Positions 1 through 8,092 of a stretch of DNA of 64,000 bases are shown one piece after another. The DNA comes from Brevundimonas sp. UBA6550 (GTDB lineage: Bacteria > Pseudomonadota > Alphaproteobacteria > Caulobacterales > Caulobacteraceae): positions 778,223 through 842,222 of the forward strand of contig NZ_DJKE01000008.1 in NCBI RefSeq assembly GCF_002434505.1, read 5' to 3'. The stretch's first letter is position 1. Each line of letters begins with the position of its first letter. Under the pieces are notes generated by a model. The model did no database searches. It was given only the letters and a program-made list of their open reading frames with translations, and was not told the DNA's origin. Both the position numbers and the translations under genes were made by a program.

Positions 1-1
1 G

Positions 2-523
2 TGGGAGGACGGCGAGTTCTTCTTCATCGAGATGAACACCCGCCTGCAGGTCGAACACCCGGTCACCGAAATGATCACCGGCGTGGATCTGGTTCGCGAA
101 CAGGTGCGGATCGCCGCCGGTCTGCCTCTGTCGTTCACCCAGGACGACATTGAGTTCAAGGGCCACGCCATCGAGGTGCGGATCAACGCCGAGAACCCCG
201 AGACCTTCACCCCGTCGCCGGGCAAGATCACCGACTTCCACGCGCCGGGCGGCTTGGGCGTGCGACTGGATAGCGCCATCTACGCCGGCTATTCGATCCC
301 GCCCTATTACGACAGCCTGATCGGCAAGCTGATCGTCCACGGCCGCGACCGCGAAGAGGCCATCGCGCGCCTGAAGCGGTCGCTGGGCGAGGTCGTCATC
401 GGCGGCGTCGACACCACCATCCCCCTGTTCCAGAAGCTGCTGGCCGAGCCGGACATCCTGTCGGGCGACTACGACATCCACTGGCTTGAGAAATGGGCCG
501 CCCGTCAGAAGGGCGACGCCTGA
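2..523 (+). CDS. accC: Biotin carboxylase subunit of acetyl-CoA carboxylase (3' part)
   Basis: C-terminal 173 codons of biotin carboxylase; the gene begins upstream of the window and the reading frame is open from base 2. The enzyme carboxylates biotin on AccB using ATP and bicarbonate, the first step of fatty acid synthesis. Visible are the end of the ATP-grasp domain, with the metal- and bicarbonate-binding stretch [16 protein letters not shown] (about residues 9-24 of the fragment), and the biotin carboxylase C-terminal domain with [13 protein letters not shown]. coli AccC has about 450 residues, so roughly 60 percent is missing here. The stop overlaps the start of aat by 31 bases, suggesting cotranscription. 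Confidence 0.97.
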   Translation, partial: WEDGEFFFIEMNTRLQVEHPVTEMITGVDLVREQVRIAAGLPLSFTQDDIEFKGHAIEVRINAENPETFTPSPGKITDFHAPGGLGVRLDSAIYAGYSIPPYYDSLIGKLIVHGRDREEAIARLKRSLGEVVIGGVDTTIPLFQKLLAEPDILSGDYDIHWLEKWAARQKGDA

Positions 524-1200
524 CCGACCGCGATTTCAGCGCCAGCGGGCCTTTCGGCGGTTTCGGCCCCGAGGACCTGCTGGCCTGTTACGCCCGGGGC
601 GTGTTTCCGATGGCCGAGGCGCGCGACGATCCGCGCGTCTTCATCATCGAGCCGGACCAGCGGGGCGTCATTCCGCTGGACGCCTTCCATATCCCCGGCC
701 GCCTGCGCCGCACCGTCAGGGGCGAACCGTTCGAGGTGCGGGTCGACACCGCCTTCGAGGCGGTGCTGGACGGCTGTGCGGCGGCGCAAGGGCCGGATCG
801 CGAAGACACCTGGATCAACGCGCCGATCAGGCGGCTGTATGCGGCCCTGTTCGCCATGGGTCATGTCCACTCCATCGAATGCTGGCGCGACGAGCGGCTG
901 GTCGGCGGGCTGTATGGCGTGTCGCTGGGCGGGGCCTTTTTCGGCGAGAGCATGTTCAGCCGCGAGCGCGACGCTTCGAAGGTGGCGCTGGTGCATCTGG
1001 TCGCGCGATTGAGGAAGGGCGGCTGGACGCTGCTGGACGCGCAGTTCCTGACCGATCACCTCAGCCAGTTCGGGGCGGTGGAGACGCCGCAGGCGGCCTA
1101 TCTGAGGCGGCTGGCGCCCGCGCTGAAGGTCGCGCCTGATCAGACGGCCCTGACCGCGCCCCTGACCGGCGCCGAAGCGGTCGCTTCAGCCAGCGCCTAA
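493..1200 (+). CDS. aat: Leucyl/phenylalanyl-tRNA--protein transferase
   Basis: 235 residues. It transfers Leu or Phe from aminoacyl-tRNA to proteins with N-terminal Arg or Lys, making N-degrons that ClpS recognises; clpS and clpA lie at 52.9-55.5 kb in this window. Family motifs are [14 protein letters not shown] near the N-terminus and [10 protein letters not shown]...[16 protein letters not shown] in the centre, the GNAT-like transferase core. The ATG at 493 overlaps the end of accC by 31 bases and gives a normal family length. A DRDF segment just after the start could allow a slightly later start, but no better start codon is seen. Confidence 0.95.
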   Translation: MGRPSEGRRLTDRDFSASGPFGGFGPEDLLACYARGVFPMAEARDDPRVFIIEPDQRGVIPLDAFHIPGRLRRTVRGEPFEVRVDTAFEAVLDGCAAAQGPDREDTWINAPIRRLYAALFAMGHVHSIECWRDERLVGGLYGVSLGGAFFGESMFSRERDASKVALVHLVARLRKGGWTLLDAQFLTDHLSQFGAVETPQAAYLRRLAPALKVAPDQTALTAPLTGAEAVASASA

Positions 1201-1225
1201 GTCCGAAAAGAGCGGTCTTTCAGTT

Positions 1226-1353
1226 CGTCATTCCGGGGCTGAGCGGAGCGCGGAACCCGGAACCCAGGGCCACATGCGCGTTGCTGCCCCATTCAACGGC
1301 CCACGCGCCTTTCCTGGGTTCCGGGATCGTCCTTCGGACGCCCCGGAATGACG
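1226..1353. repeat. Palindromic intergenic repeat, family A, copy 1
   Basis: The 14-base ends CGTCATTCCGGGGC and GCCCCGGAATGACG are exact reverse complements, with further pairing inside (GGAACCC...GGGTTCC). A second copy lies at 24825-24954 in the opposite orientation: here the left end carries the GAGCGGAGCG variant and the right end the CCTTCGGACG variant, and in the other copy they are swapped. It sits between aat and lepB and fills most of that gap. It could form a large hairpin in RNA, but no coding potential is seen. Confidence 0.85.
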
Positions 1354-1450
1354 TCAGTAGAATTGAACCTGGTCTGTCCGGACACGATTTCTCGCCTGTC
1401 CCGACACGGATCCGCTGGCGTCGTTCCCGCGTGTCGGCCTCGATGGCGGC

Positions 1451-2212
1451 ATGACCGACACATCGACACCCCCGCCCCGCCCGTCCGCCTTCAAGGCAGC
1501 GCGAGAGATCGCCCTGACGCTGGTCGTCGCCCTGATCGTGGCGACGCTGCTGCGCATCCTGCTGTTTCAACCCTTCACCATTCCGTCCTCGTCGATGGAG
1601 CCGGGGCTGGTGGTCGGCGACTATATCGTCGTGTCCAAGTTCGCCTATGGCTGGAGCGAAGCGTCGCTGCCGCTGGCGTCCTCGGTCCGGCCGGGGCGGC
1701 TGATGGGGGCGCAGGCGCGACGCGGCGACGTGGTGGTGTTCCGCCTGCCGCGCGATCCCAGACAGGTCTGGATCAAGCGGGTCGTGGGCCTGCCCGGCGA
1801 TACGGTTCAGGTGCGGGGCGGCGTGGTCTTCGTCAACGGCGTGGCCGTGCGCCAGACGCGGCTGGATGTCGTCGCCGATCACGATGCGCCGCAGCGCCGG
1901 GTGCAGCGGGTGCGCGAGACGCTGGCCGACGGCCGCAGCTACGTCACCTATGACGGCGGGCCGGACCTGCCCGGCGACGACACGCCGCCGCGCCGCGTGC
2001 CGGCGGGCCATTATCTGATGATGGGCGACAATCGCGACAACTCGCTGGACAGCCGCTGGCCGCCGGAGATCGGCGTGGGCCTGCTGCCGGCCGAGAACAT
2101 CGTCGGCCGCGCGGAGATGGTGCTGGCGTCCTGGAAACCCGGCGCCGGCCTATTCAAGCCCTGGACCTGGCTGAACCTGCAAGGGGACCGCTTCCTGGTT
2201 CGGGTGCGGTAG
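1451..2212 (+). CDS. lepB: Signal peptidase I
   Basis: 253 residues. Inner-membrane serine protease that removes signal peptides from secreted preproteins. One N-terminal membrane segment (about residues 18-40) is followed by the catalytic serine in SSSMEPG (Ser48), box C RGDVVVFRLP, the general-base lysine in VWIKRVVGLPGD (Lys109) and box E GDNRDNSLDSRW. The ATG at 1451 places the membrane anchor correctly. It stands alone after repeat family A rather than next to rnc or era, so it may be one of several signal peptidases in the genome (inference). Confidence 0.95.
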   Translation: MTDTSTPPPRPSAFKAAREIALTLVVALIVATLLRILLFQPFTIPSSSMEPGLVVGDYIVVSKFAYGWSEASLPLASSVRPGRLMGAQARRGDVVVFRLPRDPRQVWIKRVVGLPGDTVQVRGGVVFVNGVAVRQTRLDVVADHDAPQRRVQRVRETLADGRSYVTYDGGPDLPGDDTPPRRVPAGHYLMMGDNRDNSLDSRWPPEIGVGLLPAENIVGRAEMVLASWKPGAGLFKPWTWLNLQGDRFLVRVR

Positions 2213-2247
2213 ACCGCCCCCGGAATTGCGACGGACGGCTGCGCCTA

Positions 2248-2592
2248 CTAACCCGCCCGGTATTCGTCGAAACTGACCAGGCCGTCGTGGTTTCGGTCCA
2301 GGCGGTCGAAGGCGGCGCGGCTGGGCGCGGCCGACCGGGATTGCGCCAGGGCGGGCGCCGCGACGGCGCCAAGCGCCAGGCCGGCCAGGGCGGCGGCCGC
2401 CAGCTGACGCCAGCCGGTGGAAACGGAACGACGGGCGGCGGTCTGGCTCAGTTCGGCGTCGATGAAGCGGCGGATCGCCTCGCTGGCCGTGCGGCCCTCG
2501 GCCTGGCAGCGGGCCATGAAGGCGGTCTTGGCGGCGTGGGACAGACGGACTTCCACCGTCTCGTCCTTCTTCAGCGGTCGTTTGCGATCCAT
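2248..2592 (-). CDS. Small membrane protein: ribbon-helix-helix-like N-terminus, one membrane segment, EF-hand C-terminus
   Basis: 114 residues in three parts. Residues 12-47 resemble a ribbon-helix-helix DNA-binding unit (TVEVRLSHAAK...GRTASEAIRRFI), as in CopG and antitoxin families. Residues 61-84 form one hydrophobic Ala/Leu/Gly segment ending in APALAQ, which reads as a membrane anchor or internal signal. Residues 99-110 (DRNHDGLVSFDE) are a full EF-hand calcium loop with Asp1, Asn3, Asp5, Gly6, Ser9 and Glu12. The arrangement suggests a DNA-binding domain inside and a calcium site outside the inner membrane. That function is inference; the RHH call rests on pattern only. It is convergent with lepB. 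Confidence 0.8.
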   Translation of the reverse strand: MDRKRPLKKDETVEVRLSHAAKTAFMARCQAEGRTASEAIRRFIDAELSQTAARRSVSTGWRQLAAAALAGLALGAVAAPALAQSRSAAPSRAAFDRLDRNHDGLVSFDEYRAG

Positions 2593-2613
2593 GCCGGTCT
2601 CCCCGCCGTTCGG

Positions 2614-3273
2614 TCAGTTCTTACAGCCGACCACCCAGGCGTCGTAATAGGGGTTCTGCACGCCGCTGACCGCCGGGGACGAGGCGAACATCCAGCCCCG
2701 GAAGATCTGCCGCGACGCATTCTGGCCGCGCGGCTGCAGCGAGACGTCCATATAGGCGATGGCGTCCTCGGTCAGTTCGTCGGGCGTCGTCACCTCGCAG
2801 GCGCGGGCGGCGAAGACCAGGTTGCGGTTGAAGCGCACGGGCCGGCCGCCGACCTCGACCTCGAACTTCATCGTCTCGGCCGTGACCTTGTCGATGGCCT
2901 GGATGACCGCGAACTTGCGCCGTTGGCGACGGCCGGGCGTGGCGGGCTGGTCGATGGCCTTTTCGGCGACGGGGCGTTCGGCCTTGACCTCTTCCTCGGC
3001 CTTTTCCTCGACGGCGGCGTCCTCGGCGATGATGACGGCCGGGGGCGGCGTCACCGCGACGGGCGCGCGCGGGGCCGGCGCGCCTGCGGGCGGCGTCTCG
3101 GTCGGCACGTTCGACGCCGGCTGGGCCGGGGTCTTGCGCAGGATGTCGCCGATGGGATCCTGAACCGGGCGGGCATCGCGCGGCGCGTCCTGAAGCACGC
3201 TGGCCGTGACGGCCCCCGCGCTCAGCACGCCGATCAGGGCGCCCGCGCCCATCAGGATCCGGCGGGTTTTCAC
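2614..3273 (-). CDS. DUF2155 domain-containing exported protein
   Basis: 219 residues from the GTG at 3273, which overlaps the stop of the NDUFA12 gene (GTGA). An N-terminal membrane/signal segment (about residues 7-28) is followed by a Pro/Ala/Glu-rich linker (about 30-115). The conserved DUF2155 domain runs from KFAVIQAIDKVTAETMKFEV through RNLVFAARACEV to FRGWMFASSP...DAWVVGC. Two cysteines in the domain could pair in the periplasm. An ATG at 3252 is an alternative start. Function is unknown; the family is alphaproteobacterial and often sits next to the NDUFA12 gene, as here. Confidence 0.88.
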   Translation of the reverse strand: MKTRRILMGAGALIGVLSAGAVTASVLQDAPRDARPVQDPIGDILRKTPAQPASNVPTETPPAGAPAPRAPVAVTPPPAVIIAEDAAVEEKAEEEVKAERPVAEKAIDQPATPGRRQRRKFAVIQAIDKVTAETMKFEVEVGGRPVRFNRNLVFAARACEVTTPDELTEDAIAYMDVSLQPRGQNASRQIFRGWMFASSPAVSGVQNPYYDAWVVGCKN

Positions 3274-3662
3274 TCGGGCGTCCAGGCCTGATAGTCGCCG
3301 GTCGCGGCCGGGCGCTTGGCCTCGTTGGCCAGCGAGCCGGGCGGGCGCCAGGCCAGGGGCGTGCCGGTCAGGTTGGGCAGATGCTCCTTCTCCCACGAAC
3401 GACGCGGCAGCGGCTGCTCGGTCGGCGGCAGGTCGAAGGTGTAGTGTAGCCAGCCGTGCCAGTCGGGCGTGACCTTGGACGCCTCGGCATAGCCGTCGTA
3501 GATGACCCAGCGACGCTTGCGGCCGTCATAGCTGACGTTGTCGCGGCTCTCGTAATAGCGATTGCCGTTCTCGTCCTGACCGACAAAGCGACCGCGCTTG
3601 GCGATGGTGAAGCGGGTGCCGATCGTGGCGCCCTCCCACCAGCCGAAAATCTTGCTCAACAC
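3270..3662 (-). CDS. NADH:ubiquinone oxidoreductase NDUFA12-family subunit
   Basis: 130 residues. Homologue of the mitochondrial complex I accessory subunit NDUFA12 (B17.2), found in alphaproteobacterial complex I. Diagnostic features are FVGQDENGNRYYESR, RRWVIYDGYAEASKV, PDWHGWLHYTFD and the C-terminal W-rich tail (WRPPGS, YQAWTPE). It is predicted to bind the peripheral arm of complex I on the cytoplasmic side. The downstream DUF2155 gene starts inside its stop codon, so the two are translationally coupled. Confidence 0.93.
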   Translation of the reverse strand: MLSKIFGWWEGATIGTRFTIAKRGRFVGQDENGNRYYESRDNVSYDGRKRRWVIYDGYAEASKVTPDWHGWLHYTFDLPPTEQPLPRRSWEKEHLPNLTGTPLAWRPPGSLANEAKRPAATGDYQAWTPE

Positions 3663-3879
3663 GTCGTGAAATCCAACCGTAAGGGTTCGCCGGACTCACG
3701 GCCCGACGCTCGGCGCGGATCATAGAAACCCGCGCCCTCTTCGTCCAGCGTCCAGGCGGCGGCGGCGGGCTCAAAGGTCGAATCGATATCTTGTGGGCAA
3801 CCTGACCCTGCGACACCAGATGTATTGGCGAAGGGCGGTCTTGGACCTAGGCTGGCGCGAACCCATCGGAGAGACCGCC

Positions 3880-6507
3880 ATGCGCCTTCAATCCGTCTTC
3901 GCCCCGCGCGCCGCACGAGTCGCGATGGAGCACCGCATCGTGGAGCGGCCCGCCGGCGTGCGGCCGGTGCTGGCGCCCGCCGGCTGGTCGGACGCGCAGA
4001 TCGAGGCCTGGCTGGACTGGATCGCGGCCGAGGGGCTGTCCGACGACGCCTGCGGCGACTGGCTGGATGGGGGTGTGGACGCCTGGGCCGCCCGGCTGGC
4101 CAGGACGGGTGTGGCGGAGGGCGTGTTCGACGCGGCCCAGGCCACGCTGTTCGCCGAGGAACTGTCGGCCGTCATGATGCTGGGGCTGGCGGCGCCCGCG
4201 CGGTCGGGCGCGGCGGCGATGGGGGTCGTGGACCTGAACGATCCGGGCGCGGCCGCCGTCCTGGCCGATCACGGCGGACGCCAGACCGCCGCGCGCCTGG
4301 GAGCCCAGGCGGCCCAGGCCCTGGCCGACGCCCTGGCCGGGGTGGCCGATGCAGTGGATCGGTGCGAGGGGCCGCGCGGCGACTGCGGCGATCCTGCGCG
4401 CAATCCGGCCCTGGGGCGGGCGGCGGCCCTGGCCCGGCGCTGCGGGGCGTCGGACGCCGACATCCTGCGGGCGGTGGACGGCGAACGCCCCCTGCCCGAC
4501 CTGACCCCCGCCATAGAGGCCCTGCCCCTGGTGGCGCTGGCGGACCGGACGCAGATCGCGGCGGGCGCGCCCGAGGCCCTGCTGGCGGCCAAGGCGGCGC
4601 TGGACGGCGGGCTGATCCTGGCCTTCGATCCGCGCGATGCGGAGACGGCGACGGCCGCGACGACCGCGCGCATGGTCGTCGACCTGCCCGCCGTGATGGC
4701 GCTCGACGGCGAGACGGCGGACGATCTGGCCGCCCTGACGCGACTGCTGACCACGGCGCTGGACCTGGCGAGCCCCAGGCCGGGCGTCCTGGCGTTGGGT
4801 CTGGAAGGCTTGCTGGAGGCCGTGGCGCCGTTGGGCGAGGCGCGGACGGCGCGGGCGCAATCCCTGGCGGCCCTGGTCGCGGCGACGGCGGGCGAGGCCT
4901 CGGCCGATCTGGCCGCCCTCCGAGGCGCGGCGTCCGACTGGGACGAGGTTCAGGCCGCCGGCCAGCAAACCCGCGCTGCCCGACGCCGGGCGCTGCAGGG
5001 GGACGCCGATCCCATCGCGGACGCCGCGCTGAAGACGCTGCAGGCAAAGCCCCGCTCGCGACGGCATTCGGCCATCGGCCTGTTCGTGGACGATGCGGAG
5101 GCGCGACTGCGGCTGGGCCGGGGCCGCATCGCCGCCGTCGATCTGTTCCAGACGGCGGACGGCGAGATCGGGCGGCGGCTGCATCCGACGCTGGCGGCGG
5201 CGCTGGGCGCGGCCGGCGGCGACATCGAGGCGGCCGAACGCCATGTCTTCGGACGCCGCACCCTGGTCGAGGCGCCGGGCCTGGATCATGGGGCGCTGCG
5301 GGCGCTGGGCTTCACCGACATCGAACTGGCGGCCATCGAACAGGCCCTGGCCGGGGCCGAGGATTTCGACGCCGTCTTCTCCGCCCCCGTGCTGGACGCC
5401 GGTTTCATTCGCGACGTTCTGGGGATCGAGGACGGCGACGGCCTGCTGCTGACGCTGCTGGGGGTGTCGGACGAGGCCGAGGCCGCCGCCGCGCGCTGGG
5501 TGTTCGGTCACGGCGACCTGGCGACCTGGCCCGAGGCGCCGGCGGCCATCGCCGCCCTGCTGGCCGATCCCGAAGGGGCGGCGGCGGAACTGCGCCACGC
5601 CATCGCGCCGTTCAGCGACCTGGCCGACATCGCGCCCGAGACCACCCACTGGCGCACCACGGCGGGCCAGGCGGCGCGGCTGATGGGCCAGGCGGCGCTG
5701 GACGGCCGCCGCGCCATCCGGCTGCAACGCGCCGCGCCGCCCGCCCGCCCGCTGCTGACCCTGCCCGCCGTCGAGACGGCCGCGCGGCCCGAACCGACGC
5801 GCGAGGCGCCGCGTCCGACCGAGCGGGTGGTGGAACGGGTGGTCGAGCGCGAGCGCGCCCGCCGCAAACTGCCCGACCGCCGCAAGGGCTATATCCAGAA
5901 GGCCGCCGTGGGGGGCCACAAGGTCTATATCCACACCGGCGAATACGAAGACGGCGAACTGGGCGAAATCTTCATCGACATGCACAAGGAAGGCGCCGCC
6001 TTCCGCAGCCTGATGAACAACTTCGCCATCGCCATCTCCATCGGCCTGCAATACGGCGTGCCGCTGGACGAGTTCGTGGACGCCTTCGTCTTCACCCGGT
6101 TCGAGCCGGCGGGCCGCGTGACGGGCAACGATTCCATCCGCTCGGCCACCTCGATCCTGGACTACATCTTCCGCGAGCTGGGCGTTTCCTATCTGGACCG
6201 GCACGAACTGGCCAATGGCGAGGCCGAGGCGATGGACGGCGACGGGCTGGAGGGCGCCGCGCCGCAGGGCCAGGCCGTGCCCGCCGCCCGCTTCATCTCC
6301 AAGGGGTTCGCGCGCGGGTCCGCGCCCGACAATCTGGTGGTCCTGCCGTTCGGCAAGAAGACTGAACCCGAGGCCCGCGCCTCGACGTCGGGCGAGGCCG
6401 TCGCCTGCCCCGCCTGCGGCGACTTCACCCTGCAACAGCGCGGCGGCGGCTGGACCTGCGACACCTGCGGGGCGGCGCCGGCGCTGAAGGGCGGCGATCA
6501 GGGGTAG
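3880..6507 (+). CDS. Large TSCPD-domain protein with the C-terminal domain of B12-dependent ribonucleotide reductase
   Basis: 875 residues from the ATG at 3880, chosen because CGGAGAG lies 6-12 bases upstream; an in-frame ATG at 3793 has no such site. Residues about 665-790 closely match the TSCPD tail of class II NrdJ reductases: [67 protein letters not shown]. The C-terminus has a zinc ribbon (CPACG...CDTCG, about 843-865), as in NrdJ. The first 640 residues are Ala/Asp-rich, mostly helical and show none of the NrdJ catalytic motifs. It is therefore not a working reductase by itself. A regulatory or partner role for a separate reductase is possible but unproven. Confidence 0.85.
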   Translation: MRLQSVFAPRAARVAMEHRIVERPAGVRPVLAPAGWSDAQIEAWLDWIAAEGLSDDACGDWLDGGVDAWAARLARTGVAEGVFDAAQATLFAEELSAVMMLGLAAPARSGAAAMGVVDLNDPGAAAVLADHGGRQTAARLGAQAAQALADALAGVADAVDRCEGPRGDCGDPARNPALGRAAALARRCGASDADILRAVDGERPLPDLTPAIEALPLVALADRTQIAAGAPEALLAAKAALDGGLILAFDPRDAETATAATTARMVVDLPAVMALDGETADDLAALTRLLTTALDLASPRPGVLALGLEGLLEAVAPLGEARTARAQSLAALVAATAGEASADLAALRGAASDWDEVQAAGQQTRAARRRALQGDADPIADAALKTLQAKPRSRRHSAIGLFVDDAEARLRLGRGRIAAVDLFQTADGEIGRRLHPTLAAALGAAGGDIEAAERHVFGRRTLVEAPGLDHGALRALGFTDIELAAIEQALAGAEDFDAVFSAPVLDAGFIRDVLGIEDGDGLLLTLLGVSDEAEAAAARWVFGHGDLATWPEAPAAIAALLADPEGAAAELRHAIAPFSDLADIAPETTHWRTTAGQAARLMGQAALDGRRAIRLQRAAPPARPLLTLPAVETAARPEPTREAPRPTERVVERVVERERARRKLPDRRKGYIQKAAVGGHKVYIHTGEYEDGELGEIFIDMHKEGAAFRSLMNNFAIAISIGLQYGVPLDEFVDAFVFTRFEPAGRVTGNDSIRSATSILDYIFRELGVSYLDRHELANGEAEAMDGDGLEGAAPQGQAVPAARFISKGFARGSAPDNLVVLPFGKKTEPEARASTSGEAVACPACGDFTLQQRGGGWTCDTCGAAPALKGGDQG

Positions 6508-6564
6508 GTTAAGGGTTATGGCCTAGGGTTTGCTTCAGGACGATCAAACGGCGGAGCCCGATCC

Positions 6565-7059
6565 ATGAAACGCACACTCTCTCTCGGCCTGATCGCAACC
6601 GCCTTGCTGGCCGCGGCGACGCCCGTCCTGGCCCAGAACGCGGGCCAGATCGCCAGCGTGAGACGCGGCGCCTCCTGCGCCGGCTGCAACCTGTTCCAGG
6701 GCGATTTCTCGGGCCTGGAGGCGCGCGGGCTGAACCTGGCCGGGTCGCGCCTGCGCCAGTCGGACATGAGCCTGAGTGTGATGAACCGCACCCGCTTCTC
6801 CGGCGCCGATCTGCGCGACGTCGAAGGCTATGGCGGGGTCTTCTCCGGCTCCAACTTCACGCGCGCCAACCTGACCAACGCCAGTTTCGTGGGCGCCTAT
6901 CTGGAAGGCGCGAACTTCTCGGGCGCGACGCTTTCGGGCACGAACCTGTCCGGCGCCCAGCTGGCGCGGGCCACCGGCCTGACGCAAGGCCAGTTGAACC
7001 AGGCGTGCGGCGACGGCTCCACCGTCCTGCCGCGCGGCCTTCGCATTCCCGCCTGCTGA
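6565..7059 (+). CDS. Secreted pentapeptide-repeat protein 1
   Basis: 164 residues. A signal peptide (residues 1-23, ending VLAQ) precedes a cap with a CxxC pair (GASCAGCNLFQGDFSG). About 15 pentapeptide repeats of the A(N/D)LxG/F type follow (LNLAG, ADLRD, SNFTR, ANLTN, ASFVG, ANFSG), building a right-handed quadrilateral beta helix. The C-terminal cap reads GLTQGQLNQACGDGSTVLP and ends in Cys. It shares both caps with the gene that follows, so the two are paralogues. No function can be assigned; the protein is probably periplasmic. Confidence 0.9.
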   Translation: MKRTLSLGLIATALLAAATPVLAQNAGQIASVRRGASCAGCNLFQGDFSGLEARGLNLAGSRLRQSDMSLSVMNRTRFSGADLRDVEGYGGVFSGSNFTRANLTNASFVGAYLEGANFSGATLSGTNLSGAQLARATGLTQGQLNQACGDGSTVLPRGLRIPAC

Positions 7060-7140
7060 GGGCCGCCGACCTTGCCGCGATTTAACGAAGTTACCTCGAT
7101 TTAAGTAGGTGGCGCAGGGGTTTCGGGGCATTCAGGTCTC

Positions 7141-8031
7141 GTGAAACAGATCGCTGAACATATCCGGTTTCGACCCTCCCTGGCCCTGCTGGCGATAGGC
7201 GCGGCGCTGATGGCGTCGCCCGCCATGGCCGGGGTCGAGATGTCGATGCAGGACCGCGACGTGGCCCGCACCGTGTCGCTGGGCGGGTCGTGCAACCGCT
7301 GCGAACTGTCGGGTCGGAACCTGTCGGGCGCCACCTTCACCGGCGCCAGCTTCATGAACGCCACCCTGGTCGGGGCCAATCTGCGCGGCGCCGAGATGAT
7401 GGGCTCCAACTTCTCGGGCAGCGACTTCAGCCGCGCCAATCTGTCGGGCGTCCAGATCGTCGGGGCCAACTTCGGCTCGACCAACTTCACCAGCGCGGTC
7501 CTGACCGGGGCCGAGGCCCAGGGCGCCGGCTTCGTGCGCGCCAATATGAGCCGGGCCGAAATCTCGGGCGCCGAAATGCACGGGGTTAACTTCAACGGCG
7601 CCACCCTGTCCGGCGCCAAGTTCATCGGCGCGGAACTGTTCGGCGCGACCCTAGCCAATGTGGTCGCCGTGGGCGCGGACTTCACCGGCGCCGAGATCCA
7701 GGCCTCCAACCTGTCGTCCGGCGATTTCAGCAATGCGCGCTTCACCGGCTCGACGCTGGACGGCGCGCGCCTGACCGGCGGACGCTTCTCCCGGACCGAC
7801 TTTTCCGAGGCGTCTATGCACCGGACGGACATTCGCGGCGCCGATCTGTCCGGCGCGCGCGGCCTGACGCAGGATCAGATCAGGACGGCGTGCGGCGACG
7901 GCTCGACCCGCCTGCCCGGCGGACTGACGGCCCAGGCCTGCCGCAGCAGCTCGATCCGGGTGATCCGCACCCCGCCGGCGCCGCCCGTGCCGCCTCGAGT
8001 CAGGAACTTCGTCTCGGTCGCCGAGAACTGA
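7141..8031 (+). CDS. Secreted pentapeptide-repeat protein 2
   Basis: 296 residues from a GTG start at 7141. It has a signal peptide (about residues 1-30, ending SPAMAG), an N-terminal cap with the CxxC pair GGSCNRCELSG, and about 35 pentapeptide repeats (NLSGA, TFTGA, SFMNA, ANLRG, SNFSG). The C-terminal cap GLTQDQIRTACGDGSTRLP is nearly identical to that of protein 1 and is followed by a short Pro-rich tail. It is a longer paralogue of the preceding gene, 81 bases downstream on the same strand. It ends at a strong bidirectional terminator. Confidence 0.9.
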   Translation: MKQIAEHIRFRPSLALLAIGAALMASPAMAGVEMSMQDRDVARTVSLGGSCNRCELSGRNLSGATFTGASFMNATLVGANLRGAEMMGSNFSGSDFSRANLSGVQIVGANFGSTNFTSAVLTGAEAQGAGFVRANMSRAEISGAEMHGVNFNGATLSGAKFIGAELFGATLANVVAVGADFTGAEIQASNLSSGDFSNARFTGSTLDGARLTGGRFSRTDFSEASMHRTDIRGADLSGARGLTQDQIRTACGDGSTRLPGGLTAQACRSSSIRVIRTPPAPPVPPRVRNFVSVAEN

Positions 8032-8041
8032 ACAGCAAAAA

Positions 8042-8070
8042 GGGGACGCCCAGCGGGCGTCCCCTTCTTC
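8042..8070. terminator. Bidirectional terminator between pentapeptide gene 2 and aspS
   Basis: Ten-base-pair GC-rich stem GGGGACGCCC/GGGCGTCCCC (8042-8064) with a 3-base loop, flanked by A-rich (left) and T-rich (right) tracts. It serves the convergent genes on both sides. Confidence 0.85.
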
Positions 8071-8092
8071 GTTTCAACGATGACCGCGCCGA

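Noticed and set aside
3656..3916. Minus-strand open frame of 86 codons upstream of the NDUFA12 gene
   Set aside because: It overlaps the start and ribosome-binding site of the TSCPD gene on the other strand. It has no recognisable domain; only its second half has coding-like composition, so it is left out.
3847..6435. 862-codon minus-strand frame opposite the TSCPD gene
   Set aside because: A composition shadow: Gly/Arg/Gln-rich without domains, while the plus strand carries a clear domain.
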